DNA of 64,000 nt, taken from positions 17,255 to 81,254 of the forward strand of contig JABVXV010000287.1 of assembly GCA_013365325.1 (NCBI GenBank), written 5' to 3'. Under the pieces are notes generated by a model, which did not search any database, was not told the DNA's origin, and worked only from the letters and a program-made list of their open reading frames with translations. The translations under genes and the position numbers were made by a program. The DNA comes from Dipetalonema caudispina. Its lineage: Eukaryota; Nematoda; Chromadorea; Rhabditida; Onchocercidae. Position 1 is the first letter of the stretch, and each line of letters starts with the position of its first letter. This document shows, one piece after another, positions 24,420 through 38,613 of the stretch.

Positions 24420-27400
24420 ATTCGTTTGCGAACTTTCGATATTTTTCCTTGACATTTTTGATGAAAAGACAAAAATTATTACACCATCAATTAATATCAA
24501 TTGTCTTTTTATTGTAAATGAATCAGTAATACGACAGTATGACCAATGATATCGATTTATTGACTGACATTTGTGGCGTCACACGATGAAATCATAAAAT
24601 TTCACCACAAATTAAGGTGACAATAATGAAAGAAATTGAATTGCGTAAATGAGCTCACGACAACAGTGTCATATAGAAGTAAACAATGTGGTATATAAAT
24701 CAGGTTATGTTATCATAAAACTAGTTCATATCGCATTAATCAGACAAAACTATACGAATTATCTTAGCATATATCAACTGATCTCACGTAAATGAGAAAA
24801 TCACATATAAATTAAAATAATATAATATAAATTAAATCATGTTATCTTCATTGAAATTAAATCATACTACATCAAAGACTTCAGATCAATTATGTTAGTT
24901 ACGAATGTGACATGATGTCACAAGGATCAGTTATATCATACAAGTAATCTTGTTCGTATTTTACGAAAATATGATCTAATTGACGTGATCTGACTAATTA
25001 GCATAAAACAATGTATTACATCAAACATGATGTAATTTTCCAGCACTACAATGATCATTTCGAATGAGAAATCTACAATTTATGTGACTTAAGGTGACGT
25101 AGTATAATGAGTTGAAATTCCAAAAAAGGAAAAAAAAAAAAAACCACTACTTTCAAAGGAATTTTTCTTCTTTTCCCTGCTTTAAATTCGTTAATTTTAA
25201 ATTTTCTTGGAGAAAAATTAATCATTAAAATTATTAGAAGCAAGGAATAATTTTGAAAATAAATATTGAAGAATAAAACTTCGAAATTGGGAAGTATCAA
25301 CTTTTTAAAAATATAATTCAAATTGAGAATTATACTAATTCCAAACTTCGTCAATTTACTTAATATTAGAGATGAATTTAGCTTTTTTTTTTATAGCATT
25401 GTAATTATCAAAATATTTCTTGTAATTTGTTGGATTTGAACAGCCAGTGAAAAGGAAATATTGTTGCTAAAATATGAATATTAAATTACTTACGAATACA
25501 AAAAGTATTTTAAAAATTGAAAAATCAAAAAAAAAAAAAAAAAATTGCGAACTATAAATACTGTGGATACTGTAAATAATTCATACAATTTAATTTCAAA
25601 ATATTAAATGAAGAAAAAATCAGAAATTATTAATTGAAGTTTTATTTCACTATTCGTTATTAAATATTTCTGCATGAATTAAATAAGATATCATATGAGA
25701 TTCTTTTAAAATGAGTATTGCAAAAGAATTTCTCATTATATTAATTATTATACATAATTACACAATGTAATGATTGAAAAATTCCTTTTCTTTTTCCTTA
25801 ATAAAGATTAATATGTAATGCTTTACTTAATATCATTCAAATATTGTTAAATTATTGTATTTGCATGAAGATACATTCAATTTTATTTTATTTAAAAATT
25901 TCTTTGACGTTTGTTCTTAATTATATGAAAATTATTAAAAAATTATGTTAACCTGAAATCTATTATTATTGCATTATTGTTATTACCATACTAAAGTAAT
26001 GTTCAACATTTCATTCACAAATAAATAAATAATGTAAATAAATAAATAAGTAATAAATAAATAAAAAAATTACATTTTGATATTTTTGAAAAGATATTAT
26101 AGCAAATTTTAAACTAATTATATTTTTGCTTAATTAAGATTTCGTAGCAAATATTCATTATATTATCACTTTCATATTTAATCAAACATTTATTACGAAG
26201 GTATTTAGTAATGCCAACAACAAAAACAATATGGTAAGGATGAAATTTGACTAATATCAGTGATAATGATCAGTGATATCTATCAAGCAATAAAGAAATT
26301 CTAACATGAAGCACTTCCATATTATTTTTTTCTAATAAGGAAACTATTCGTACTATCGTTAAATAATCGTTAATTTCTAAAATTTAATATTGAATAAATT
26401 ATTTTGTGCTTTTGCAAAATAATCATTGCCGACTATTATCAAGTTTTTGTTGAAATTTGTATTGCTAAATAAGTGATTGAAGTTTGAAGCAAAAAATTTG
26501 TCATTTATTGAATTCATCATTGCAAATATTAATATGAGATAGTAAGGTCATTTGCTTATTTTCATTGTTTTTTGAAAGGTCACAAAAGGTTGTCGCTGAA
26601 TTTTGTAATTACCAATGCTAAGTGCGTAAATGAAGCAAAAAAAAATTGCAAACAAATTAAAATAAACGATTTTCATTTTATCGCAAGACTTATTTTACTT
26701 TTAATTTAAAACAAAAGTTGAAATGAAGTGTATGATTAAAATTAAATTTTATATTAAATATTTGACAAAAAATTGAATAAGCAATTACATTATCAATATC
26801 CAATGAATTAAATCATTTCGATGATAATTATGAAAGCTGTTGATGTTATTTATTACATCCTTCCTAATTGTTCGCAATATTTTTTTTTTCCTTCTATCAT
26901 ATGTTTCCATTTAATCTTAGAATTATTTTTCATAATTAAAAATTCATTGAAAAGAATATATTAAATGATAAATGAACAAATAAGCAGAAAAAAGTGCTAA
27001 CATTTCAAAGGTTAAAAAAAAATTGATAATTTTTTTTCTTTTTTTTTTTTTTCTATAAACCGAAAATTTTTTCTATACTTCAATTAATAAACTTTTTCTT
27101 TTATTTATTTATTTATTTATTTATTTATTTCTATTCGTTTCCATTCCCTCCTTTTTGTTTCCCATTATCATTTGCCCAGAAAATGTGTCGCCATTGAAAG
27201 CCACTCAATTTGAAATTGATTCCAATCCGAAAATCGTTTCTTTCGTCATCATATTATTATTTGTGGACATTGATCGGTTCCTTCTTTTTCAATCAAATGA
27301 ATTGTTTCTTAGAGTGAAGCAAATTCGACAATAAATCACTTTCAACCAGATGATAGTTTTTTTTTTTTTTCCCCTTTTTTTTTTTTTTTTTTTTGCATTA

Positions 27401-27487
27401 ATTCCCTCAAACTAAATTCATTGTATATCCATTTCCTCTTCTCTTTCAAATACCGCCCATAAAGTTATCTTCACTATATATGTATAG

Positions 27488-27489
<2 letters not shown>
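24420..27489. other. gene-poor AT-rich sequence
   Basis: No supported gene. Contains (AAAT)n/(TTTA)n tetranucleotide runs near 26024-26068 and 27100-27130 and poly(T) near 27357-27395. Confidence 0.6.
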
Positions 27490-27521
<32 letters not shown>

Positions 27522-27847
27522 TGTGTGTGTGTGTCTGTCTGTCTGTCTGTCTGTTTGCAATTAAGGAGTACTTATGTTAAATGAAATATTTTCGAAAAAA
27601 TTTTTTTTAACTCTTTGATTTTAATTTATTTTTCTTTTGCACTAATTACACCCATAATATATATATATATATATATACGAATCGAACAACCACTTATACA
27701 TATACATACACACATATATACACATACACATGTACATACATATATACACCCACACACGCCCACACACGCCTACACACGCCCACATACACCCACACACCCA
27801 CACACACACATACACACGTATGTACACATACAATTACATGCACATGA
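27490..27847. repeat. compound microsatellite block (TA)n, (GT)n, (CTGT)n, (CA)n-rich
   Basis: (TA)n at about 27490-27519, (GT)n at 27520-27534, (CTGT)n at 27533-27556, a second (TA)n at about 27657-27678, and an imperfect CA/TACA/CACGCC block at about 27691-27840. The short open frames here are translations of these repeats. Confidence 0.9.
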
Positions 27848-30800
27848 TAATACGTTTATGTATATAGTCTAACATTAGAATCAAAACATTTGACCTTAAA
27901 CAATGTAAATTTCATTCCTGAAACGATTATGCAGAATTTTTTTTTTTCTTTTTAAATTTAATTTTTTGTTTTATTTCTATTTTTTATATAATTGTTATTA
28001 AAAAAATATTTGTTGTTCATTAATTAAATCGTTTGTTTTTTTTTTTTTTTTTTTTTTTTTTTTGTATTATAAAGTTTTTTTTTTTTTTTTGGTTTTTCTT
28101 CATTTAAAAAGAAATTAAAAAAACGGAGAATGAAAGAGAGGAAAAATATCGTTAAAATTAAGAATTTAATGTTTTTCATCAGTGAATTTAATCTATTAAT
28201 TTATCGTCCTTTTTTTTTCTTGTTTTTTTTTTTTTTGTTTATATTTATGTCATATAATGGTTTTTGAGAATTGAATGATAGCTTACTTGATAATTGCTAA
28301 CATTTTATATATTTTTTGACATTTTTCGTTTTTTTTTTTTTTTTTTTTGATAATTTAATAATTCAATTAATTTAATTTCTAATGCAACATATCAATTTAA
28401 TAATTCAACAATTTAATAATAATCATTCAGTTAAAATATAATTCTTTCATTTTTAAAATTAAAAAATGTTTTATTGCAAATTTTAAATGTATACTTCTTT
28501 TCTTCAATAAATCTTATCATATATTCTAATTTGTAACTTATTTCATATGGAAAAAATGAAATGAAAAACTATATTTGAGTATTTTTTTTTTTTTTAAAAA
28601 AAAAAGAGCATTATGAAATGATTTAATTTACCGATATTGTTTTGCTTCTGTAAATAATAATAGGTAAAGCTCTTCTAATTACAGTGAAGCGAGAATTATC
28701 TTTTGTTGAAATAGATACTTCACTAGATTTTGAATTGAGTTTAGAATAAAACCTGATCAGAAATAAGGTCAATATTCAAACAAAGTTTGGATTTAAAATT
28801 AGGACAGCATAATTATTCATCCGAATTCCGACTAACCTACCTGTTCGAAATTTTGGCAAAAGCGTAAATCAGTGAAAATGTATGGCTTACCAAATCTTGA
28901 AATAAATTAAATTTTGTAAAAAACTAAATTATCTTGTTGCAGCATTCATCAATGTTAAATTTAATGAATAAATATTTAAATTTTTCTAGTAAGTAAAGAA
29001 AAATTTACATAATTTAATGAATTAGTAAGTTTGAATAAATGTTCATTATGTTATTAAAGCTCATTTGATAATAGTAGTAAGTAATGATTGTTTGACGGAA
29101 AATTTAAATTTACAATCAAATTTAATTTGCCATGATACTTTAACAAACCAAAACATTATTATTTAGCTCAACAAAATTGCTGCATGCATTAACATTTATG
29201 ATTCATTGAATGCTTCGAATTAAATTTCAAATTACTAATTTCCATTTTTTTTTTTTAAACTTTCGAAATATTATAGCTTTATCGTGTAATAACGCATGTT
29301 TGCAGATGGTATCAAAGTATCATGCTTAGATTAATAACTGAATTTAATTAAGTAGCTTTGAATTGTTACATTTATTATTATAATATTAGGAACAGAATAT
29401 GCTAGCAAAATATGCAAATAGATGGATATGTTTCCGATTTCACATTGAAATAGTCAAAAAAAAAAAAAAAAAAAGAAAGAAAATCGAATTTTTAATTCAG
29501 AATGTTATATTTTTATATGTTACAAAATTATTCAAATTTTTAATGCATCAGTTACGAATTACAAATATGTACAATATACATATGTTTATTATTTGTAAAA
29601 TGAAAAGAAATAAAAAAAAAAACTAATAAATCTTTTTTTAGATAGAAAAAGTTTGCTATCTTTTTTTTTGCCAGAAGAAAGGACTCGTATATCGTACAAT
29701 TATTGGAAATCATTTGAAAAAAATGAAATGGAAATACATTTTTTGAAAGGAAAAAATTACATTTTTAAAATATAATGGCTAATGCATTTATTAAAATTAA
29801 TTTTATACTATACAATTATCATTATTCTCGCTAAAAAAAAAAAAAAAAAAAATGAGAAAAAAGTCTTTCATTATATTTTATTTTATATTTTTAATATTTT
29901 GGTAAACAAAAAAAAAAAAGAAAAACAACCATGATTTATTGGAACTAAATTTTAAAATTACTCTTTTTTTTTTCGCTTTAAACTTTTTTGAGCGAAATAA
30001 ATGTAAAAGAAATTGTTAATGCATTAATTTTTGTTTAGTTTATATTGCGTAATTTAGCGAAAAAGTTTTTTTTTTTTCGTTTTGTTAGTTGTTGAATAAC
30101 AATGAATAAGAGACTAAAAAAAAAAAAAAAGAAAAAAATAAAAAAAAAACAACTAATGATCCAATGAAAAGGATAGCAATCAATTTTTTTTTTTTTTGAA
30201 TTAAATTTCAAGGAGAAAGCTATTAAATGCAAAAAAAAAAAAAAGATTATAAGAAGGGAAAATGGATGAAACAGAAAATGTATATGTGTATAAATCCGTA
30301 AAATATTCTTTTTGCTTAAATTAATTTTGAAGAAAAAATAAAAAAGGAAAGTTTTTTTTTTCATATTTTAAATATTGAAATGATTATTTTTAATTATTAT
30401 TCAAATTAGCACTTACCTAATAGTATAACCATTTATTCATTCATAGGGAAAAATATAGTTTCATTTTTAATCGTAATTCTTCATATTTGAAATATTCTGT
30501 ATTAATTTTTAAATTTGTAATTCCATTGAAATTTCCTATTACCAATCAAATAACGATGTGTATTTTTATTGTACATCTGATATATATATGTTTTGCAGTA
30601 TATTTTAAAATGACAAAAAGGACAAAAAAATTTTTTATTTTTCTTTTTTATATCATACTCATTAATATGCGATAATATATTTTAGTAATAAAATTACCTA
30701 AGTGGGACGAAAAATAATTTTTATTAAATATCAAAATTTTAGAAAAAAAAAATGAAATAAAAATTAAGCAATTAAATAATAATTTAGGTTTTTAATAAGT

Positions 30801-30980
30801 TAAAATGAAAAAAAAGAAATGAAAACGATAATTCTTTAATAAAAATTAGAGAAATTTTATAATTTTTTTTCTGAATCAAATTATCAATCATCTATTGATA
30901 TATATACATTGAAGACGAATGAAAAGCAAATCTTTCTTCTTCCTCTCACATCTGTTACTGTCAAATTAGAAAGAAAAAAA

Positions 30981-31016
<36 letters not shown>

Positions 31017-33782
31017 TAAAATCAAATTTTACAATCGACAACAACAAAATCCGAGCAATTTTACTTTCATAAATGTGTCAATGCAATAGCTTTCCATCAT
31101 CAATCATCCCATTCATCTCGTTGAAATATAATTATAGAAAAACGAATTTTTTTTTTTTTATCCACTTTTTCTGAAGGTCAAATAATTCGAATCAAAATTG
31201 GAATTTCATTTCTCATTTTTTTTCACTTTCCTTAACCTTTTTTTTTTTTTTTTTAATTAAATTAATTTTTTCATTTTTTCTTTTTCTTTTTCGTGTTTTT
31301 TTCCTTCATTTCTTTATAAATGATATTATTTATCTAATCACTCTTTACCTTTCATTTTTTTCTCCATATTCTTTTCTATTTCTTTTACCTCTCTTTCTTT
31401 CGTTATTTCATTTCCTTCTTTCTTTCTTTGCATAAATGATATAATATAATATAATTTACTTCCTTTATTTCTTTTTCACTTTCCTTTACCTTTCTCTCTC
31501 TCTTCCTTTTCGTTTTTTTTTTTTTTTTTTTTTTTTATTTTGTCATTTTTAATAGCTTTTTGTTGTTTATGAAAAAAAGGACCACCAAGTAAAATGGACA
31601 AAAAAAAGAGAAAAAAAAAAAAACATCTGCAGCTTATAGGTATGTATACCTAAGCTTCAAAACATAATTACATTTAAAATTTACGTATTTATATAATAAA
31701 TTTATGTTTTCATGTATAAAATTTAATTATTTTTGCATAAAATTTATATATTTTTGTACATTGAATTTATGTATATTTCTGTTAAAATATGCCTATACAT
31801 ATATAAAATTTACACATTCGTATGCATTTAATATATATAAAATTTTTGTACATCTATCCGAAATTTATGTATTTCTGTATATTTATCTTTATAAAATATC
31901 TGAATCAACGATATACCTCAATGGTTTTTCTTCCTCTTAAAAGTTTTTTTCATATATCAATTCCATTCCATAATAAAATGATATTCCCGCACATACCAAA
32001 ATGGCGGAGAAGTACAAAGATGAACAGAAGGAAAAAGGTATGAATTTTTTTTTTTTCTTTTTTTTTTTTTCGATAAATACCGAAATGAAAAAAATAATAA
32101 TATTCATAAAAAACAAAAAAATGGATGATAAAGTAAATGGATTTGTGAGCTATGAAGAGTTCAATAATTGTATGTAAATTTTTAGTTTTTTTCAAAAAAA
32201 AAAAAAAAAGAATTAAATTAAAATAATGATAAAAGAAAAATTTGGAAAAGAAAAAAAAGAAATGAAAACGAAATAATAGAATGGAAAAAACTTGAAGAAT
32301 TGTTTATTTCAGTTAATTTTAATCTTTCTTCCTTTCTTTAAAATTTTCTTTTTTTTTTTCTTTCGGATATCTTTATGTCATCTATTTATGTATGTATCGG
32401 TGACTTATGGATATGTATGCGTGAGTATGCGTGTGGTCGTAAGAAATTCATCCTTTTCGGATTATTTAATTGTCATTGTTGGATTTCTTTTTTTTTTCCT
32501 TTTCTTTTTTTGTTTTCAATTTTTCTTTTTTTTTTTTCTCTCACCGAAACCAAAGCATCATTAATTATCCTAATTCAAATCGTTTACTTGTATGTTCTTT
32601 GTTTTTTTTTTTTTTTTTTTTTTTTTTTTTCGAAACGTTTAAGCTTCATCGGTTTGTTTCAATTGATTGGTAACTTTTTTTGGATAGCCTTAACATTTTA
32701 GAAAAAATCATTTTATTATTTAGCTTAGATAGTATTTTGTATGGATAAATACAATTTATTATTTATTTTAGATAATACTTGTAAATTGATAGGAAAAATT
32801 TAATGAATACTTTAAAAATTATATTTATTGCTTCATAAATTTAGTCAGATACAAAAATTTAAAAATGTAGAGATTTAAGTCTGTCAACTTTCATCAAAAC
32901 TATTTATTTGCCAATAGCTTGTGAGGATAATTCTTTCTTTTAGTTATTTTTTGCCTCCCGTTTAATTTCATATTTCGAAATGAAAAAAAAAAAAAAAAAT
33001 AATATTTTTGAATTTGGAATTTTATTTGGAGCGATTTAGTTCCATATCAATAGATTCATTATGATTGGTTGAAAGTCGTTTGTAATCAAAAATTTTCCAA
33101 TTTAATCAGTAATACTTCTATTTAATAGATTTAAAATTTCATCGAGTACAATTTTCAATATAAATTCGTAAATTCAGGAAGTGTATTGCCATATCAAAGA
33201 AAATGCATTATTCTAATCCTATTATAAACTCTCCCCCAAAACTCGTTTTTGTTCAATTTCAGAGCCATTTCTTAACTTCCATTATATCTCGATGAGCTGA
33301 AACTTCAGTACCCTCTAATAAAGTGTCGAATATTCACTTAGAATATCTGAGCTATCATTTTTTTTTTTTTTAAATTATTTTAATCTTTTTCTGAAATTAC
33401 CAAATTTATTTTCAAAATTATCAAATTCCTTCTTGAAATTCTTAAATTACATTGACTATCTTGTTCGAAATCCGTCAAATTTTTTATCCATTAAAAAAAT
33501 ACCACTCTCTAATTCTAAATTTCAAATTCTTCATTAAGAAAAAAAAAAAAAAAAAAAAAAAACTGATTTTAAAACCATTATTATTACTAATTTTTATTTA
33601 ATAGTAATTTAGTATAAAAATGATTGTATCGTATGAAAAGCTTAGAAGCTTTCTTGCTTAATTTTTTTTTTTTTTTCTTTTTTTTTCCATCCTCTTCTCC
33701 TCTCTCATTCCGACATCATCTATCAGAATGATTTTTATACATAAATTAACTTAAAAGTCGGGAAAGCAGAATAGATGAAATA
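27848..33782. other. gene-poor sequence dense in poly(T)/poly(A)
   Basis: No gene supported. There are many homopolymer runs of 15-35 bp, for example 28037-28063, 30981-31009, 31510-31537 and 32602-32630. Phe-rich and Lys-rich open frames here are artefacts of these runs. Confidence 0.65.
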
Positions 33783-33820
33783 GCGGGGCGGTCGTGGTAG
33801 ATGGAGAGGGGAGGGGGGTG
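33783..33820 (+). other. isolated G-rich tract
   Basis: G-runs at 33785-33788, 33808-33811 and 33813-33818, with several GG pairs between, inside sequence that is otherwise nearly all A/T. It lacks a fourth G3 run but could form an imperfect quadruplex. Confidence 0.7.
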
Positions 33821-35685
33821 AAAAAAAAAAGATGATGTTAAGAGTATTTGCAATTGATATATATATATATATATCGTTATATTTGTATTTGTATTTACTT
33901 TTTCTATTTCTTTTTTTTTTTTTTTCGAAATATTTTATTTTAAAAAATAAAACAAAATTTCTAATTTTTTTTTTTTTTGTTGTTTGTTCTTTTCTTTTCT
34001 TTTTCAATGTCAATAATTTTAAATGAAAAATTTTTTTGAAAGAAATAATATTTTTAAAAGAAGGATAATTTTTCTTTCGATTTTTTTTTTTTTTTGTTAT
34101 AACAAATTTTATGGCCTTTTTTTTTTGTTTTAAATGTCTTAAAATTCTTATTCAATTTGTTTGATAATATTAAGAAATATTTTTTATTTTGTCATTTTTT
34201 TTTTTACTTTTTTCCTCTTCCTCTAATTTTTTTTCCAAAATTTTTAATAAATTTCTATAAGTTTAACCTTGACATGGCCATGATAATGTATGAATGTACT
34301 GATAGATATTAATTAGGCGGTAATAAAAATATGAACATAAAATACAGAGGAGAATTTCTCAGGTAAATTAAAAATATATGTATTACTCTAGTTAGGTGAT
34401 GTTATTGTTATTAATCTGTTATAGAATTATTAAAATCTTTCAGGTATATACCCATTGAATAGGCATTAATTAGTGAATGAATATAATTAAATGGAATCAT
34501 TCCTCGATTATAAAATAACTGTTGATATATTCAAAAAAAAAAAAAACCCATAAAGTTTTTCTTTTTTTCTTTCAATATTATCCATATAGTTGAAATATTA
34601 CAACAAAATGATTGAACAATGTTAATCTAAAATGATAATTTTTTATTTCTTTTTTTTTTTTTTTTTTTTTTTTTGTAATAAAGTACTATGATTAACAGAT
34701 GGTTCATTTAATTTTATTCCTTTCATTTTTTTTTTTTTTTTTTAGCAAGAAAATTTAGTTTAAATTTCATTTTGTAAAAAGGTATAAGTACACTAATAAT
34801 TTGAGACAATAAAAATGGTAGTGGAAGAAATAAAAATTAGTGAAGAATATGAAGTATTTTTAAAAAAAGAAAAATTCCAGGATTCATTTCATGTTACTGT
34901 ATAAAATAATAAAATCATGTTTTTGTTTTTTTTAATTTAGAATGTTCATTTAGAAAGTTTCAAAATTTCAATTATTTAAAAAGAAACCTTTACATATTAC
35001 CTTTGCAAAATTTTATGCACTATTTGGTTAATACCACTTCAAGAAACATACATGCATTCAATCATTTTATATTGCTACTTTAGTTACAGTATCCTTTATA
35101 TTTGTTCGCTATATAGCTACAATATCCATTGGGACTTTTTAATTCAATTTACTAAACTATTGATAGTTAATCTTGTCAATGATAAAGGGAAAAATAAATG
35201 GATTTCATTAGGATGCCTTTGAAAGTTTTTTTGTAATATTTTTATTTTTAGACGATATTTTTTGAAATTTTCATCATTTCAGAAAAAATTTTATCATTCC
35301 CTTCTGTGTTAATCTAATTCTGATAAACTATTATCTTCGGAATAAATGAATGAGAAGTAAAAAAGATGTATGAATTCATATATGAATTAATGATTTAGTC
35401 TAGTTGCATTATAGCACTATCATATTGTACTTCATTATCAAATAACTTGATATTCATTCTACATAAATTACTTAATATTCCGAATAAAATGGTAATTACT
35501 ACAAAGAAAAAAGTTTTAAATAAACGTTTCACCACAGTAAAGCATTTATTTAAAAATTTTTTACTGTAATATCTTGCGGTAACTAATCATTTTGATGCAT
35601 CGAAAGGTTCAGTCGTTGTCAGAAGATTATTTTGCCATAAATATTTGGAAACTTTTCTTCTAGTTTTTTTTTTTTTTTTTTTTTT

Positions 35686-35788
35686 TTACTAACATTTAAA
35701 AATTTCCTTATAAACAAATTTTTGATGGAATTTTTTGAAATATTTTTTCAAAAATTTGTTTGTAAGGAAATTTTTCAATGTTCGTAAC
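35686..35788. repeat. long inverted repeat with 22-nt loop
   Basis: Core stem 35698-35725 pairs with 35748-35775 (28 bp, one G-T wobble). Pairing resumes outside after a single mismatch (35691-35696 with 35777-35782) and again at 35686-35689 with 35784-35787. A T-run/A-run pair can extend it further. The loop is 35726-35747. Its size and loop resemble a small-RNA precursor, but a foldback element remnant fits as well. Confidence 0.8.
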
Positions 35789-36899
35789 AAAAAAAAAAAG
35801 AGAAAAAATGAATCGATTTTTCTTTTTGAAATAAAATTTGAAAAAAAAAAAAATAATTCCAAATTTTATCAATACTTATTTTTAAAACAGTATTTAAATT
35901 GAAAAATAAAACTCTATAACGGTGCTTTCTTTTCTTTCTTTTTTTCTCCTACATTGTATGAACAACTTATTTCAGTTAAATTTTCAAACAAATGAAAACA
36001 AAGAAAAAATTGCTTAAATTATTTATTTAGATTTTTTTTGAAAACATTTAAAATTTTGCGTCAATTTTTTCAAAATATATCTTGAAAGTGCTTAATTACA
36101 GGATACGTGAGAATTAATTATTTCTAATATTTGGTATTGCTGATTTGGCTTCATAAAATTTTAAACGGAATAATTTTTTTTTTTGTTCAAATGAGTAAGT
36201 AATTGGTTCAGTATTTTGGTAATTTGATAATGTTTTTCATATAAATGAAATAAAATTTTTTATTAAGAAATTTTTGATTTTATGAATTAAATAAATCACA
36301 ACGATTTAACATTTAGCATATTCGAAAATTTGATGACATAATTGATATATTGATAATATATGTGATACAGTATTGGAAAAATCCCATGTTATATAATATC
36401 ATATTTTGAACTGATGATTGAAATTTGAATAAATATTCTTTGTTGGTAAATTATTATCGTTGCTATTTTATTAATATCTTAGCTAACAAGCATTTTTCTG
36501 AACTTAATTCATTTATTTTTACAAGATTAAATTTTATTAGTCAAAACAAGAAATACATCTATTTACGGTAAATAGATAAAACTAATCATTACACAAAAGA
36601 AAAGCTTCCAATGCTCATTTCTTTTTAAAATTATGGTTAGATTTTGTAAAATTTAATTCATACCTTTTGAAATAAGTAAGTATTTCATAATCGACACAAT
36701 AAATTTTTAAATAAAATATTTTCATTCTCCTAACAATTATTCGCATTCGAATTACAAATCCATTTAATTTAATTTCATTTCAATTTTTCATACTGTTCTC
36801 ATTATTTTTTGGCTGGAAACTTTTATACTTTTCTTCATTTATTTAAAATAAATTATAAAGTGATGAAAAATATTTGCACATAAAAATTTTGATAAAGCA

Positions 36900-37177
36900 T
36901 ACGTATACAATTTTAGATTTTCTATGCTTTTTTTTTTTTTTTTTTTTTCAATGAATGAAACGAAAGAAAACGGTAAAAAAAAAAAAAGAAAAAAAAGGAA
37001 GAAAGAAAATAAGAGAATGAAAAATGAATGAAGGGTTTGGACAATTCCGGAAATTATATATACCATTTTATGTTTCCTTTCCGGTTAATCGGAATTTTCA
37101 TACTCACAAAAATGTACACTATACGAATGAATATATGTATATTTAGTGCAATTATATGGAAACATTGCTTTTCTATT

Positions 37178-37213
<36 letters not shown>

Positions 37214-37343
37214 TTTCATTCTAAATAAATAGCTTAATTTTATACCCATTAAGAATACGAATGAAAAAGGAGGAATACTGGAGAAAGCAATTTTATTTTC
37301 ATCTTTCGTTTTTTTTTTTGACTTTCCCTTCTTTTTTTTCCTT

Positions 37344-37380
<37 letters not shown>

Positions 37381-38570
37381 TTCTTTCATTTTTCATCGTT
37401 TTTTCTTCAGTTAAGATAATTTTTGGATTATTCGTTGATTTTGATAACCTTTTTCGCTTCCTTTTCATTATTGCTTGAAATTTTTTGCTTTTTTCTTCCC
37501 TTCCTTTTTTTTTTTAATCAAACAATTCAGTTTAGAAAAAAAAAAAAAAAAAAACAAAGTATTCTTTTAATTCTAAAATTAAATTAAGTATTACAATCCT
37601 TTAGCATTAGATATCTCTTATTGTCGTTACTATCAATACTATTATTATTATTACTATTGTTATTATTAGTATTATTATTATTATCATTATTGTTATTATC
37701 ATTGTTATTATTATCACTGTACTGTTACTACTGTTATTTTTTTTTACCATATGAAAATATTATGATTAAATGAATGAATGGATAAATAATATAATAAAGC
37801 AAAAAAAAAAAAGAAAAAAAAAATGAAAGAAATGATTTAGTTTAGTAATAAAGTTGGTTGTAAAAAATTTTTCTAAAATTTTTTTTTTGTATATTTATGC
37901 TACGATAATTTTTACACTCATATTTTGACATTTTATGCTTCCTAATAATGTTTCAAAAAATTCTAACAACAATCATTTTAATTGAAGAATAAAGAAGATA
38001 GTAAGGATCAATCGATCAATTTTGATGGATCAATAGATTGTTCTTAAAAAAAAAAAAAAAAAAACGAAGATTGAGATAGATTGGTGAAATAAAAATGAAT
38101 GAAGAAAGAGAAAAAGCCAATAAACATTTTGCAAATAACATTTGTCCCTCCTTTTCCTTCCTTATACCGTCATCCATATCTCCCAATAGTCAGTCCACTC
38201 CCGTTCTTTCTAGCATATCCAATATGAAGTTGCGATTACTGTAACAATTCTTCCTCTCTACCTCTTAAAGCAAAAAGATTGATTATTCCATACATTAATA
38301 AAAGTTCTGCTCAAAAGCTCTTACTAAAAATTGCATTGTCCTTGCATAGCAATTACTCATATGGAAGAGAAAAAATAAAAATGAAAGAAAGGGAGAGAGA
38401 GAGAGAGAGACAGAGAGGTGGAGAAAGAGAGAGAAGGAAAAAAAAAAAAAAAAAAAAAAAAAAAAGAAAGGGTTTCACTTTCAATTGTATCATATCCGAG
38501 TGGCTTCCAAATATATATATAAATATATTTCTATGCTCTTTTATTTTTAAAATGATAGTCTTCAAGAATT

Positions 38571-38613
<43 letters not shown>

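Noticed and set aside
27615..27872. His/Thr/Tyr-rich open frames on both strands
   Set aside because: Translation of TA/CA microsatellites.
37085..37468. Lys/Arg/Glu-rich and Phe-rich open frames in the desert (also near 38279-38680 and 32292-32701)
   Set aside because: They are built from poly(A/T) and GA/CT repeats, with no splice-consistent continuation or family resemblance.
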